5,894 nt of DNA from Acidobacteriota bacterium (GTDB lineage: Bacteria > Acidobacteriota > Terriglobia > Terriglobales > Acidobacteriaceae), in the NCBI GenBank assembly GCA_019510535.1, contig JAEKKE010000210.1:1-5894 (forward strand), written 5' to 3'. Made by a program: the position numbers and the translations under genes. Numbering within the stretch: the first letter of the stretch is position 1; each line of letters starts with the position of its first letter. The notes under the pieces were generated by a model, which saw only the letters and a list, made by a program, of their open reading frames with translations, did no database searches and was not told the origin of the DNA. Below are positions 1-5,894 of the stretch, one piece after another.

Positions 1-281
1 AAGGCGACGGCGTGGACCAGGAAGTCAATCTTGCCGAACTCCTGCTGGAAGGCGGCGAAGGTGGACTCGATATCAGCATCGACGGAGAGGTCGCACTGGA
101 AGGCCTTGGCGCTCTTCAGTTCCGGCAGCAGAGCATCGGCTTCTCTCTTCAGACGCTCGTTCTGGTAGCAGAGAGCGATGGTCGCACCCGCCTCAGAGAG
201 CTTCTGGGCGATACCCCAGGCGATGCTGCGCTTATTGGCCAGACCGAAGATAACGGCAACTTTGCCGGTGAGATCAATCAT
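1..281 (-). CDS. fabI: Enoyl-[acyl-carrier-protein] reductase (NADH), FabI type; N-terminal part only
   Basis: FabI catalyses the last step of each fatty-acid elongation cycle in the cytoplasm, the NAD(P)H-dependent reduction of trans-2-enoyl-ACP to acyl-ACP. The window holds the first 93 codons; the rest lies beyond the left edge. The protein opens with MIDLTGKVAVIFG and then the divergent Rossmann dinucleotide-binding motif GLANKRSIAWGIA (residues 13-25), which separates FabI from FabG-type reductases that carry GxxxGxG. A Tyr-Gln-Asn-Glu-Arg stretch at 39-43, CDLS at 63-66 and LVHAVAF at the cut end match the family in order and spacing. The catalytic Tyr/Lys region is not in the window. 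The ATG at 281-279 is preceded by AAGGA with a 5-base spacer, which settles the start. The gene is divergent from the broken TonB-like gene. Seen: motifs and start. Known: family function. Confidence is high despite truncation. Confidence 0.95.
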   Translation of the reverse strand, partial: MIDLTGKVAVIFGLANKRSIAWGIAQKLSEAGATIALCYQNERLKREADALLPELKSAKAFQCDLSVDADIESTFAAFQQEFGKIDFLVHAVA

Positions 282-286
282 GCAAA

Positions 287-291
287 TCCTT
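287..291 (-). promoter_or_regulatory. Strong ribosome binding site of fabI
   Basis: On the minus strand AAGGA lies 5 bases before the fabI ATG, inside a longer purine run (GGAAAGGAAGGA, 298-287). It is the only clear Shine-Dalgarno sequence before any of the five starts in this window. Confidence 0.75.
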
Positions 292-308
292 CCTTTCCAT
301 GGGAAAGG
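292..308. repeat. Perfect 7-bp inverted repeat in the fabI leader
   Basis: CCTTTCC (292-298) and GGAAAGG (302-308) are exact reverse complements separated by 3 bases. The repeat directly abuts the fabI Shine-Dalgarno run. It could be a protein-binding operator or an RNA hairpin that affects fabI translation. The symmetry is seen; any regulatory role is inference, and the fact that purine-rich SD sequence forms one arm makes chance plausible. Confidence 0.4.
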
Positions 309-348
309 GTATCAGGATTGCGCCAAAGATGGGCCTGCTGCCAAACGG

Positions 349-354
349 TATGAT
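349..354 (+). promoter_or_regulatory. Possible -10 element (TATGAT) of the TonB-like gene
   Basis: TATGAT matches the consensus TATAAT at 5 of 6 bases and ends 6 bases before the ATG at 361. No convincing -35 hexamer sits 15-19 bases upstream; a TTGCGC at 318-323 is too far away (25 bases). If used, transcription would begin at or next to the start codon and give a leaderless message, which would agree with the absence of a Shine-Dalgarno sequence here. Confidence 0.3.
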
Positions 355-360
355 CGTGCC

Positions 361-1306
361 ATGCAACGTGGCGTGCTGAGCGGTATCTGTATCTTTTCGG
401 CTTTATGTGGTGTGGTGGTCGCGCAGACGGCGAGTCAGAAGTATCAGGCGGTCCAACAGGCATGGAAAGCTGCATATTCCAAACCATGGCACCGGATTTC
501 GAGCTACGAACTGACAGCTAGTGATGGAAAGAATCTCACCGGGGCTATTGAAGAGACCTATTTCTCAGATACCGAGCGATCTTTGGTGGTTACCGGTTCG
601 GTGACCTATCAAGAGATTCGTAATGCTGCCGGAACATTTGAGATGGGCGCTGCTCCACCTTTCCTACTCAGGCTGGCTCTTGATAGCCTGACGCGTCTGC
701 CGGATGTATCGTCCGATAAAGATCTTTCGCTCACGACAGGTGATTCGCTCAAGGGAGCAGTTGAACTGCAGTGTGCGTCGCTTGCGCGAAAGGATATTCA
801 GCCCAATGCCAAACTAGGCAGTCCTGAGATTCAGTATTGTTTCGATCGTCAGGATGCGGTGCTTCGGGCCGTGCATCAATCTGTGATTTTTACCGTCTAC
901 AACAGAACCGGAAAGTTCCGCGATGCCTATGTGCCGTTGCGGGTAGAAACTGCGATCAGTGGTCAACCTGTTGTCAGCATCAATGTACAAAAACTGGAGC
1001 AAGCGATGGGGGATAAGTCGCTGCTGGACATCCCGTCCGGGGCTCAGAAGATCGAAGACGAAGCGGTTGTCTCACCTGTGGAAGTGAAACCCTTAAAGAA
1101 GATTCCGCCTGAGTATCCGGTGATGGCTTCTAGCTGTCACCATCGACAGGGGCGGGGTGGTGAGAAACGTGGAATCGGTTGCGAGTCCCAATCGCTTGCT
1201 GACAGACGACTCCGTGGAGGTTGTCAAGAGGTGGCAGTACAAAGGCGACGGATTTTCATCACGGGTAAGAACGCTTGTGATAATCAACTATTCAATGGGC
1301 TATTAG
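361..1306 (+). pseudogene. Secreted protein with TonB-like C-terminal domain, broken by a frame change/deletion near 1126-1135
   Basis: Reading from the ATG at 361, residues 1-21 look like a signal peptide (short basic start, hydrophobic core, likely cleavage after VVA at 21). A periplasmic domain of no family I can name follows, with cysteines at 138 and 160 that could pair. Near residues 244-256 comes KPLKKIPPEYPVMA, a typical entry to a TonB C-terminal domain. The open frame then loses all similarity. The rest of the domain is in the next frame from about 1130: LAVTIDRGGVVRNVES, then a VKRWQYKG stretch and a final IINYSMGY, ending at TAG 1304-1306. The first ~11 residues of the domain between PVMA and LAVT are missing, so a deletion of about 32 or 35 bases (not a multiple of three) fits better than a single-base slip. 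TonB-type C-termini normally contact outer-membrane transporters or act in envelope complexes. No ribosome binding site is visible. If the original open frame is translated it runs on to 1656, antisense to the PBP gene. Confidence 0.75.
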
Positions 1307-1319
1307 CTGCTGGCCCCGC

Positions 1320-3917
1320 TTATTGGGGAGGGGGTTGCGGCTGTTGCTGCTTCTTATCACCGCCGCCGCCGAAGATCTTCTGGAAGAAGTTCTTCTTCTT
1401 TTTCGGTTCTTCGACGACTGGATTTGGCGAAGAGCCCGGGCTCGGCTGCGCACCTGGATTTGGTGGCGGGCCTGAACGCACAGCTGCTGGATTCGGCGAA
1501 GCTCCTGGCTCATTACCTGAGGGAGGCTGCTGGTTCTCCTGCGATTGTGTCTGTCCACCGATGCCCAACATCTTCTGGAAGAAGTTGCGCTGGTCGTCGC
1601 CCATGTGGGAGCAGGTGTTATGCGGCTCTGTTCCTGCGAGGAAGGCGGCTGAGTAGGCGTTCGGGCAGGACGAGTCCGAGAGCAGATTGGTGGTCTTATC
1701 CAGCCGCTCCAGCACTACGCCGTCCGGATAGCTGAACGGCTTCATATCGGAGTACTGCGGCAGCTTGATGGCGCGGTTCATGAACTCCGCCCAGATGGGC
1801 GCCGCGGCCAGAGCACCGGCAAGCTTCACGTCGGTGTAGTCATCGTTGCCCACCCACACAATGCAGATCAGGTTCGAGGTGTAACCCGCGAACCACGCAT
1901 CGTGGCTGGTGCCGGTCTTACCCGCGGCCGGAGCCATGAAGCCGCGCTTGCGGGTCTCATAGCCGTAGCCGAAGTTCATCACGCCTTCCATCAGCGAGGT
2001 GGAGAGTGCGGCGACGCGTGGATCAAGCACCTGACGGGCTTCAGGCGCGAAGTCAGCGACGATGTCGCCATTCAGGTTGCGGACGCTGGCAAGTGTCCAC
2101 GGGTTCAGATGCACGCCGTTGTTGGCAAAGATGGTGTACGCGCCGGCCATATCGAGTGGCGTGGCGTCATACGCTCCCAGCGAGACAGCCGGTGTGCCAC
2201 GTGCAGCGGCGATGCCGGCCTGGCGGCCCAGCGCAGCGACGTTCTCAAAGCCCACCATCTGTCCCAGCGAGATGGTCGCGTTGTTCAGCGAGTGCGCCAG
2301 GGCATAGATGGCGGTGACAGAGCCGTGGAACTCGTCCTTGTAGTTGCGCGGCGTGTAGGTCTGACGGCCGTTATCGAAGGTAAACGTGGTGGGCTCGTCA
2401 TCCAGCATCGTCGTTGCAGTGAAGATGCCTTTATCGCCGATCGTCTGGCCGTTGACGCTGGCGTTGTAGGCTGCGGCGTAGACGAAGGGTTTGAAGATCG
2501 ATCCTGTGGGCCGCTTCGAGGTGGCGTGGTTCAACTGCGAGACGCCATAGTTGCGTCCGCCAACCATGGCCAGCACCTGGCCTGTGTGTGGGTTAAGGGC
2601 GACGAGAGAGACCTGCGGCCAGGTGATGGGCCCGTTGCCGCGATGCTGCTTTCGGACCATCTCGTCCACGTTCTGCATGCCGATGGCAACAGCTTCTGAT
2701 GCGGCACGTTGCAGATCAGGATCGAGCGAGGTGTAGATACGCAGTGACTGGTGCGAGAGCTCCTGGTCACCGATGCGCTGTACCAGGTTGTCGTGCACGA
2801 CGTCGACGAAGTATGGAGCCTCAGAGGCATCGACGTTCGGCGGAGCCAGACGGATCGGCTCAGCCTTAGCGCGCTCGGCCTCGCTCTTCGTGATGGCGTT
2901 GGTCTCTACCATCGAATCGAGAACGATATTGCGGCGCTCCATCGCGCGTTCCGGATGCTTATAGGGCGAGAAGTAGTTGGGCCGCTGGATCATGCCGGCC
3001 AGCATCGCGCACTCGGCCAGGTCAAGCTGCTTCAGGTCTTTGCCGAAGTATGCCTGTGCCGCTTCACCAAAGCCGTTGATGGCAAAGCTGCCACGCTGAC
3101 CCAGGTTGATCTGGTTGGCATACATCTCGAAGATCTGCTGCTTGGAGAAGCGGGCCTCGAGCTGGAAGCTGATGAGGATCTCGATCAGCTTGCGCTTGAT
3201 GTGCTTTTCCGGAGTGAGAAAGAAGCCGCGGGCTAGCTGCTGCGTCAGCGTGGATCCACCGCAGGCTTTGCGGCCGCTCAACACATCCTGTACACCGCAC
3301 TTGATGGTACGGGCATAGTTGATGCCGCCGTGCTCGAAGAACTGACGGTCTTCGATTGCAGTGACTGACTGCACCATGCGCTGCGGGATGTCCTTGTAGC
3401 TGACCAGGCGGCGCTTGATGCGGTTCTTATCTTCGGAGAGGCCGGTGATGAGCAGTGGCTCCAGCTCATAGCCGCGCAGCGCCACGCCGTTCTCGGCGGT
3501 GATGGACTGCACTTCGCCATCCTCCGTGGTGATCGTCGCTCCATCGGTGGAGTGGAAGCTCTGCGGACCAGGCTTGATCAGAATGGTATCGCCGCGCAGT
3601 TGGTAAGTACCCATCTGCGGATTGTTGTTGTATCCGGCCTGACGCAGCTCCTGCCCAATGGCGCCGGCACTCAGCTTCTGGCCGGGACGCACTTCGCGCG
3701 GTGCGGCGAAGATTTGTGAGGTGTTGGTGAACATGGGACCGGCATTTAGCCGATCGTCCACAATCTTCTGGTACTTGAAGTAGTAGTAGCCAAAGACGGA
3801 GAAGAACAGAAGCAACAGCGCCGAGCACGCGATCAGCGCGACCCGAAGGATACGAACGCCCAGCGAGTGCTGGGCGCCGGTGCGGCTGTTGCCGCCGATC
3901 TTCACTTTTACGGCCAT
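1320..3917 (-). CDS. Bifunctional class A penicillin-binding protein, PBP1b-like (glycosyltransferase GT51 + transpeptidase)
   Basis: This inner-membrane enzyme polymerises lipid II into glycan strands and cross-links the stem peptides in the periplasm. From the ATG at 3917 it has 865 residues: a short basic cytoplasmic N-terminus, one membrane helix (about 24-47), and a UB2H-like segment (about 65-160) that resembles PBP1b rather than PBP1a. The GT51 domain carries EDRQFFEH (catalytic Glu189), GGSTLTQQLAR (220-230), and KRKLIEI with the second Glu at 246. The transpeptidase domain has all three penicillin-binding motifs: SIFK (Ser473-Lys476), SLN (543-545) and KTGT (667-670). Cysteines 751 and 769 flank the segment that usually ends such proteins. 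Beyond it lies a ~75-residue Pro/Gln/Lys/Gly tail. A GTG at 3953 would add 12 residues and overlap proS by 26 bases; I prefer the ATG, which lies 10 bases after the proS stop and has a weak AAGAGAA (3929-3923) before it. It is probably co-transcribed with proS. mrcB/ponB would be the nearest symbols, but the exact orthology is not settled. Confidence 0.95.
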   Translation of the reverse strand: MAVKVKIGGNSRTGAQHSLGVRILRVALIACSALLLLFFSVFGYYYFKYQKIVDDRLNAGPMFTNTSQIFAAPREVRPGQKLSAGAIGQELRQAGYNNNPQMGTYQLRGDTILIKPGPQSFHSTDGATITTEDGEVQSITAENGVALRGYELEPLLITGLSEDKNRIKRRLVSYKDIPQRMVQSVTAIEDRQFFEHGGINYARTIKCGVQDVLSGRKACGGSTLTQQLARGFFLTPEKHIKRKLIEILISFQLEARFSKQQIFEMYANQINLGQRGSFAINGFGEAAQAYFGKDLKQLDLAECAMLAGMIQRPNYFSPYKHPERAMERRNIVLDSMVETNAITKSEAERAKAEPIRLAPPNVDASEAPYFVDVVHDNLVQRIGDQELSHQSLRIYTSLDPDLQRAASEAVAIGMQNVDEMVRKQHRGNGPITWPQVSLVALNPHTGQVLAMVGGRNYGVSQLNHATSKRPTGSIFKPFVYAAAYNASVNGQTIGDKGIFTATTMLDDEPTTFTFDNGRQTYTPRNYKDEFHGSVTAIYALAHSLNNATISLGQMVGFENVAALGRQAGIAAARGTPAVSLGAYDATPLDMAGAYTIFANNGVHLNPWTLASVRNLNGDIVADFAPEARQVLDPRVAALSTSLMEGVMNFGYGYETRKRGFMAPAAGKTGTSHDAWFAGYTSNLICIVWVGNDDYTDVKLAGALAAAPIWAEFMNRAIKLPQYSDMKPFSYPDGVVLERLDKTTNLLSDSSCPNAYSAAFLAGTEPHNTCSHMGDDQRNFFQKMLGIGGQTQSQENQQPPSGNEPGASPNPAAVRSGPPPNPGAQPSPGSSPNPVVEEPKKKKNFFQKIFGGGGDKKQQQPQPPPQ
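1375..1391. repeat. 17-bp direct repeat, copy 1, in the PBP tail
   Basis: ATCTTCTGGAAGAAGTT occurs here and again exactly at 1570-1586, 195 bases away. Read on the minus strand it encodes NFFQKI in KKNFFQKIFGGGG (residues 841-853). It flanks one side of the proline-rich segment. Confidence 0.7.
1418..1501. repeat. Three imperfect 15-bp repeats coding for (S/P)PNP in the PBP tail
   Basis: CTGGATTTGGCGAAG (1418-1432), CTGGATTTGGTGGCG (1454-1468) and CTGGATTCGGCGAAG (1487-1501) are spaced 36 and 33 bases apart. On the minus strand they encode SPNPV, PPNPG and SPNPA (residues 830-834, 818-822 and 807-811). This suggests that the proline-rich linker grew by short in-frame duplications. The repeats are seen; the mechanism is inferred. 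Confidence 0.6.
1570..1586. repeat. 17-bp direct repeat, copy 2, in the PBP tail
   Basis: Identical to 1375-1391. On the minus strand it encodes NFFQKM in RNFFQKMLGIGG (residues 777-788), just after the second cysteine of the 751/769 pair, so the proline-rich linker is bracketed by two copies of the same aromatic-basic motif. Confidence 0.7.
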
Positions 3918-3927
3918 AGGCGTTCTC

Positions 3928-5673
3928 TTACTTAGACGCAGATTCGCAGACACGCGTCAGTGCCTGTGTAACTTCCTCTACAGCAACATCTACGCTCTCA
4001 TTGGTCAGGCGGTTCACGAACTCCACCTTACCCTCGGCAAGTTTCTTGCCGATGTTGATACGGAAGGGGATACCGGCCAGATCGGCATCCTTGAACTTCA
4101 CTCCGGCGCGCTCGTCGCGGTCATCGAGAATCGTATCGAAGCCAGCCTTGTCGAGTGCCTGGGCCACTTTTTCACCGGCTGCGCGAAGCGTCTCTTCGGC
4201 GACGTTGGTCACCGTGACCACCACTTCGAACGGCGCGATGGAGGGCGGCATGGCGTAGCTGATCTCGCCCCTGGCGTCGATGCCGCGATTGGCCGCCGAC
4301 TGCTCGATGGCCGCGGTGAGAATGCGCTCGATGCCGATGCCGTAGCAACCCATGATGGGCATCACTTCCTTGCCATTGCTGTCGAGCACGCTGGCGCCCA
4401 TCGACTCCGAGTAGCGATAGCCAAGCTTGAAGATGTGTCCAATCTCAACTGCCTTGCCCAGCTTGAGCGAGGTGCCGCACTTCGGGCAGGGCTCGCCTTC
4501 GTTGATGTTGCGGACGTCGGCGATCAGGGTCGGCTTGAAGTCCTTACCCGGCGTGACGTTGCGCAGGTGGAAGCCTTCTTTGTTGGCGCCGGTGATCAGG
4601 TTGCTGCGGCCCTCCAGGGCAGCATCGAGGATGACAAAGTCAGCTTTGACGCCGATGGGGCCAAGGAAGCCGGCCGGAGCGCCGAACGTTGCCAGAATCT
4701 CTTCAGCGACCATAGGACGCAGATCGCCTCCACCGACGGCGGTTGCAAGCTTGGCCTCGTTCAGCATGTGGTCTCCGCGCAGGAAGGCGACGATGGTCTT
4801 CGACTTGCCGTCGGGCGTGGTGACAACCATCGCCATGGTCTTCATCTGGTAGACCGGGGCAACCTTCAGGAACGCGCCTACTTCGTCGATGGTGCGCTGG
4901 GTAGGCGTGGAGACCTCTTCCACGACGCCGTCTTCGAGTTCCGTGACGACTGCCAGGGCACTGGTGGCTTTCTCCAGGTTGGCGGCGTAGTGGCAGTTGG
5001 GGCAGCTTGCGATCAGGTCTTCACCGGCCTCGGTGTAGACCATGAACTCCTGCGAAGCGGAGCCACCCATCGCGCCGGAGTCGGCTTCGACAGCGACAAA
5101 GTCCAGGCCGCAGCGCGAGAAGATATTCCGATAGGCGCGGTCGTGCTTGTCGTAGCTCACGTCCAGGCCGGCAGCGTCGATGTCGAAGCTATAGGAGTCC
5201 TTCATGATGAACTGGCGGACGCGCAGCAGACCAGCCTTGGGACGGGGCTCATCGCGGAACTTGGTCTGGATCTGGTACCAGATCTGCGGAAGCTGTTTAT
5301 AGCTGCGCAGCTCCTTGCGGGCGATGTCGGTCATGACCTCTTCGTGGGTCATGCCCAGGCAAAGGTCTGCGCCCTTGCGGTCCTTCAGGCGGAACATATT
5401 CTCGCCCATCACGGACCAGCGGCCGCTGGCCTCCCAGATCTCGCGCGGGTTCAGCGCCGGCAGAAGGAACTCCTGCCCGATGGCGTCCATCTCTTCGCGG
5501 ACGATAGCGACGATCTTGTTGATCGAGCGGTTGCCGAGAAGCAGGTAGCTGTAAATACCGGCGCCCAACTGGCGCACATACCCGGCCCGGAGAAGCAGCT
5601 TATGGCTTGCCACCTCGGCGTCGGACGGAGCCTCGCGCAAGGTGGGGATAAAGAGCTGAGACCAACGATGCAT
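3928..5673 (-). CDS. proS: Prolyl-tRNA synthetase, bacterial type with editing insertion
   Basis: ProRS charges tRNA-Pro with proline in the cytoplasm (class II aminoacyl-tRNA synthetase). The 581-residue product is close to the usual ~570 and complete. Residues 30-60 carry the motif 1 region (AGYVRQLGAGIYSYLLLGNR). THEE is at 109-112. Motif 2 includes FRDEPRPKAGLLRVRQF (139-155). The editing insertion covers about 225-405 and contains RGDHMLNEAK with the lysine (308) equivalent to the one that clears mischarged alanine in E. coli ProRS; VEIGHIFKLG follows at 409-418. Motif 3 is CYGIGIERIL (443-452), and the anticodon-binding domain fills the C-terminus (about 480-575). CPNC (224-227) and CPKC (396-399) bracket the insertion and could bind a metal. 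The ATG at 5673 begins MHRWSQLFIPTLRE, the normal start of the family. No Shine-Dalgarno is visible; a -10-like TACAAT lies 8 bases upstream. The PBP gene follows after 10 bases. Confidence 0.98.
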   Translation of the reverse strand: MHRWSQLFIPTLREAPSDAEVASHKLLLRAGYVRQLGAGIYSYLLLGNRSINKIVAIVREEMDAIGQEFLLPALNPREIWEASGRWSVMGENMFRLKDRKGADLCLGMTHEEVMTDIARKELRSYKQLPQIWYQIQTKFRDEPRPKAGLLRVRQFIMKDSYSFDIDAAGLDVSYDKHDRAYRNIFSRCGLDFVAVEADSGAMGGSASQEFMVYTEAGEDLIASCPNCHYAANLEKATSALAVVTELEDGVVEEVSTPTQRTIDEVGAFLKVAPVYQMKTMAMVVTTPDGKSKTIVAFLRGDHMLNEAKLATAVGGGDLRPMVAEEILATFGAPAGFLGPIGVKADFVILDAALEGRSNLITGANKEGFHLRNVTPGKDFKPTLIADVRNINEGEPCPKCGTSLKLGKAVEIGHIFKLGYRYSESMGASVLDSNGKEVMPIMGCYGIGIERILTAAIEQSAANRGIDARGEISYAMPPSIAPFEVVVTVTNVAEETLRAAGEKVAQALDKAGFDTILDDRDERAGVKFKDADLAGIPFRINIGKKLAEGKVEFVNRLTNESVDVAVEEVTQALTRVCESASK

Positions 5674-5681
5674 AAGTGTTG

Positions 5682-5687
5682 ATTGTA
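5682..5687 (-). promoter_or_regulatory. Possible -10 element (TACAAT) of proS
   Basis: On the minus strand TACAAT (5 of 6 with TATAAT) ends 8 bases before the proS ATG. The hexamer 17 bases upstream is TTATTC, a poor -35. If it is the real promoter, the proS leader is only a few bases or absent, consistent with the lack of a ribosome binding site. It would also drive the PBP gene. Confidence 0.35.
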
Positions 5688-5690
5688 TCG

Positions 5691-5719
5691 AAGGGAACTC
5701 AGCGAATAACGATTCCCTT
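5691..5719. repeat. 7-bp inverted repeat in the proS/STAS divergent spacer
   Basis: AAGGGAA (5691-5697) and TTCCCTT (5713-5719) are exact reverse complements separated by 15 bases, so the half-site centres are 22 bases apart, about two helical turns. The repeat lies just upstream of the proS -10-like element and ends where the STAS gene's -35-like TTGCCC begins. That is a suitable place for an operator acting on both genes; no regulator is identified. Confidence 0.4.
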
Positions 5720-5744
5720 GCCCCTGGTTCCTGCTTGGTATAGT
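5718..5744 (+). promoter_or_regulatory. Possible extended -10 promoter of the STAS-domain gene
   Basis: TATAGT (5739-5744) matches the -10 consensus at 5 of 6 positions and is preceded by TGG, giving the TGn extended -10 form (5736-5744). TTGCCC at 5718-5723 matches the -35 consensus at 4 of 6 but with a short 15-base spacer. Transcription would start near 5751, only about 4 bases before the ATG at 5755. Confidence 0.45.
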
Positions 5745-5754
5745 GGTAGGCATC

Positions 5755-5894
5755 ATGCCGCCTGTGCCCTTGAAGATTGATACCGCTCCTGGTGCGTTGG
5801 AGGGAATCCTCATCATGCGTCTCTCCGGTTCGCTGACGCTGGGCGATCTGCCCAAACTGCAGGCCGCGGCAAAGGCGTCTACGGAGCCTCTGGT
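5755..5894 (+). CDS. STAS-domain protein, probable anti-sigma factor antagonist; N-terminal part only
   Basis: Only 46 codons are inside the window. The sequence opens MPPVPLKIDTAPGALEGILI and continues with MRLSGSLTLGDLPKLQAA (21-38). This is the strand-turn-strand-helix opening of SpoIIAA-like STAS proteins: a first strand, a second strand ending in RLSG, then 'LTL..L..LQ' leading into helix 1. Such proteins are typically the phosphorylatable partner in a partner-switching pathway that releases a sigma factor or another output. The diagnostic D-S-A/S-G phosphorylation motif would lie beyond the right edge, so neither phosphorylation competence nor further domains can be judged. An internal ATG at 5815 would cut off the first strand, so the ATG at 5755 is preferred; only a weak GGTAGG precedes it. 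It is divergent from proS. STAS is an inference from pattern rather than a full domain match. Confidence 0.75.
   Translation, partial: MPPVPLKIDTAPGALEGILIMRLSGSLTLGDLPKLQAAAKASTEPL

Noticed and set aside
12..353. 113-codon open frame on the plus strand at the left end
   Set aside because: It is antisense to fabI, whose FabI motifs are clear on the minus strand.
178..360. Earlier start codon (178) for the TonB-like gene
   Set aside because: It would overlap fabI on the opposite strand and bury the signal peptide that begins at 361.
1361..1403. CGC and TTC triplet runs as a possible microsatellite
   Set aside because: They are short and in frame within the PBP tail, coding for Gly and Lys runs, and need no separate explanation.
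1307..1656. Continuation of the TonB-like gene's open frame, giving a Pro/Phe/Gly-rich C-terminus
   Set aside because: It is the complement of the PBP tail's low-complexity DNA; the true end of the TonB-like domain is in the other frame at 1306.
1902..2699. 265-codon open frame on the plus strand within the PBP gene
   Set aside because: It is antisense to the transpeptidase domain, whose motifs are all intact, and its translation shows no domain or signal.
3880..5682. 600-codon open frame on the plus strand opposite proS
   Set aside because: It lies entirely antisense to a full-length, motif-complete proS; its His/Val/Asp-rich, Ala/Gly-rich translation has no recognisable domain and is the usual shadow of GC-rich coding DNA.
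5735..5750. tRNA D-arm-like string TTGGTATAGTGGTAGG
   Set aside because: No acceptor, anticodon or T-arm sequences surround it; it is better explained as an extended -10 element.
5451..5855. Minus-strand open frame overlapping the proS start and the STAS gene
   Set aside because: It uses a different frame from proS, has no recognisable domain, and runs across the divergent promoter region.

Overview
The window is a moderately GC-rich, gene-dense piece of chromosome from a Gram-negative-type bacterium. An Acidobacteriota member of the Terriglobia (Terriglobus/Granulicella-like) fits best. That is an inference from the look of the proteins: a secreted protein with a TonB-type C-terminus, a PBP1b-like enzyme with a low-complexity tail, and a STAS-domain protein beside proS. 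No taxonomic marker is present.

Layout, left to right. (1) The 5' part of fabI, minus strand, runs off the left edge (1-281). (2) A 79-base divergent spacer follows. It holds a strong fabI ribosome binding site next to a perfect 7-bp inverted repeat. (3) A plus-strand gene for a secreted TonB-C-terminal-like protein (361-1306) is broken: its last ~58 codons lie in a different frame from the rest, and part of the TonB domain is missing at the junction. (4) It meets, tail to tail with only 13 bases between, a minus-strand bifunctional class A penicillin-binding protein (1320-3917) with a complete catalytic set and a long Pro/Lys/Gly/Gln tail. (5) Upstream of that, on the same strand and 10 bases away, is a full-length prolyl-tRNA synthetase gene, proS (3928-5673), so proS and the PBP gene probably form one transcription unit. 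(6) An 81-base divergent spacer carries -10-like elements for both directions and an inverted repeat. (7) The start of a plus-strand STAS-domain gene (5755 onward) runs off the right edge.

Functionally the window is mostly housekeeping: fatty-acid elongation, cell-wall synthesis and translation. I found no mobile element, CRISPR array, tRNA, rRNA or riboswitch, and no new multi-gene system. The points that deserve a second look are the broken TonB-like gene, the repeat-built PBP tail, -10-like hexamers very close to three start codons, and the two inverted repeats in the divergent spacers.
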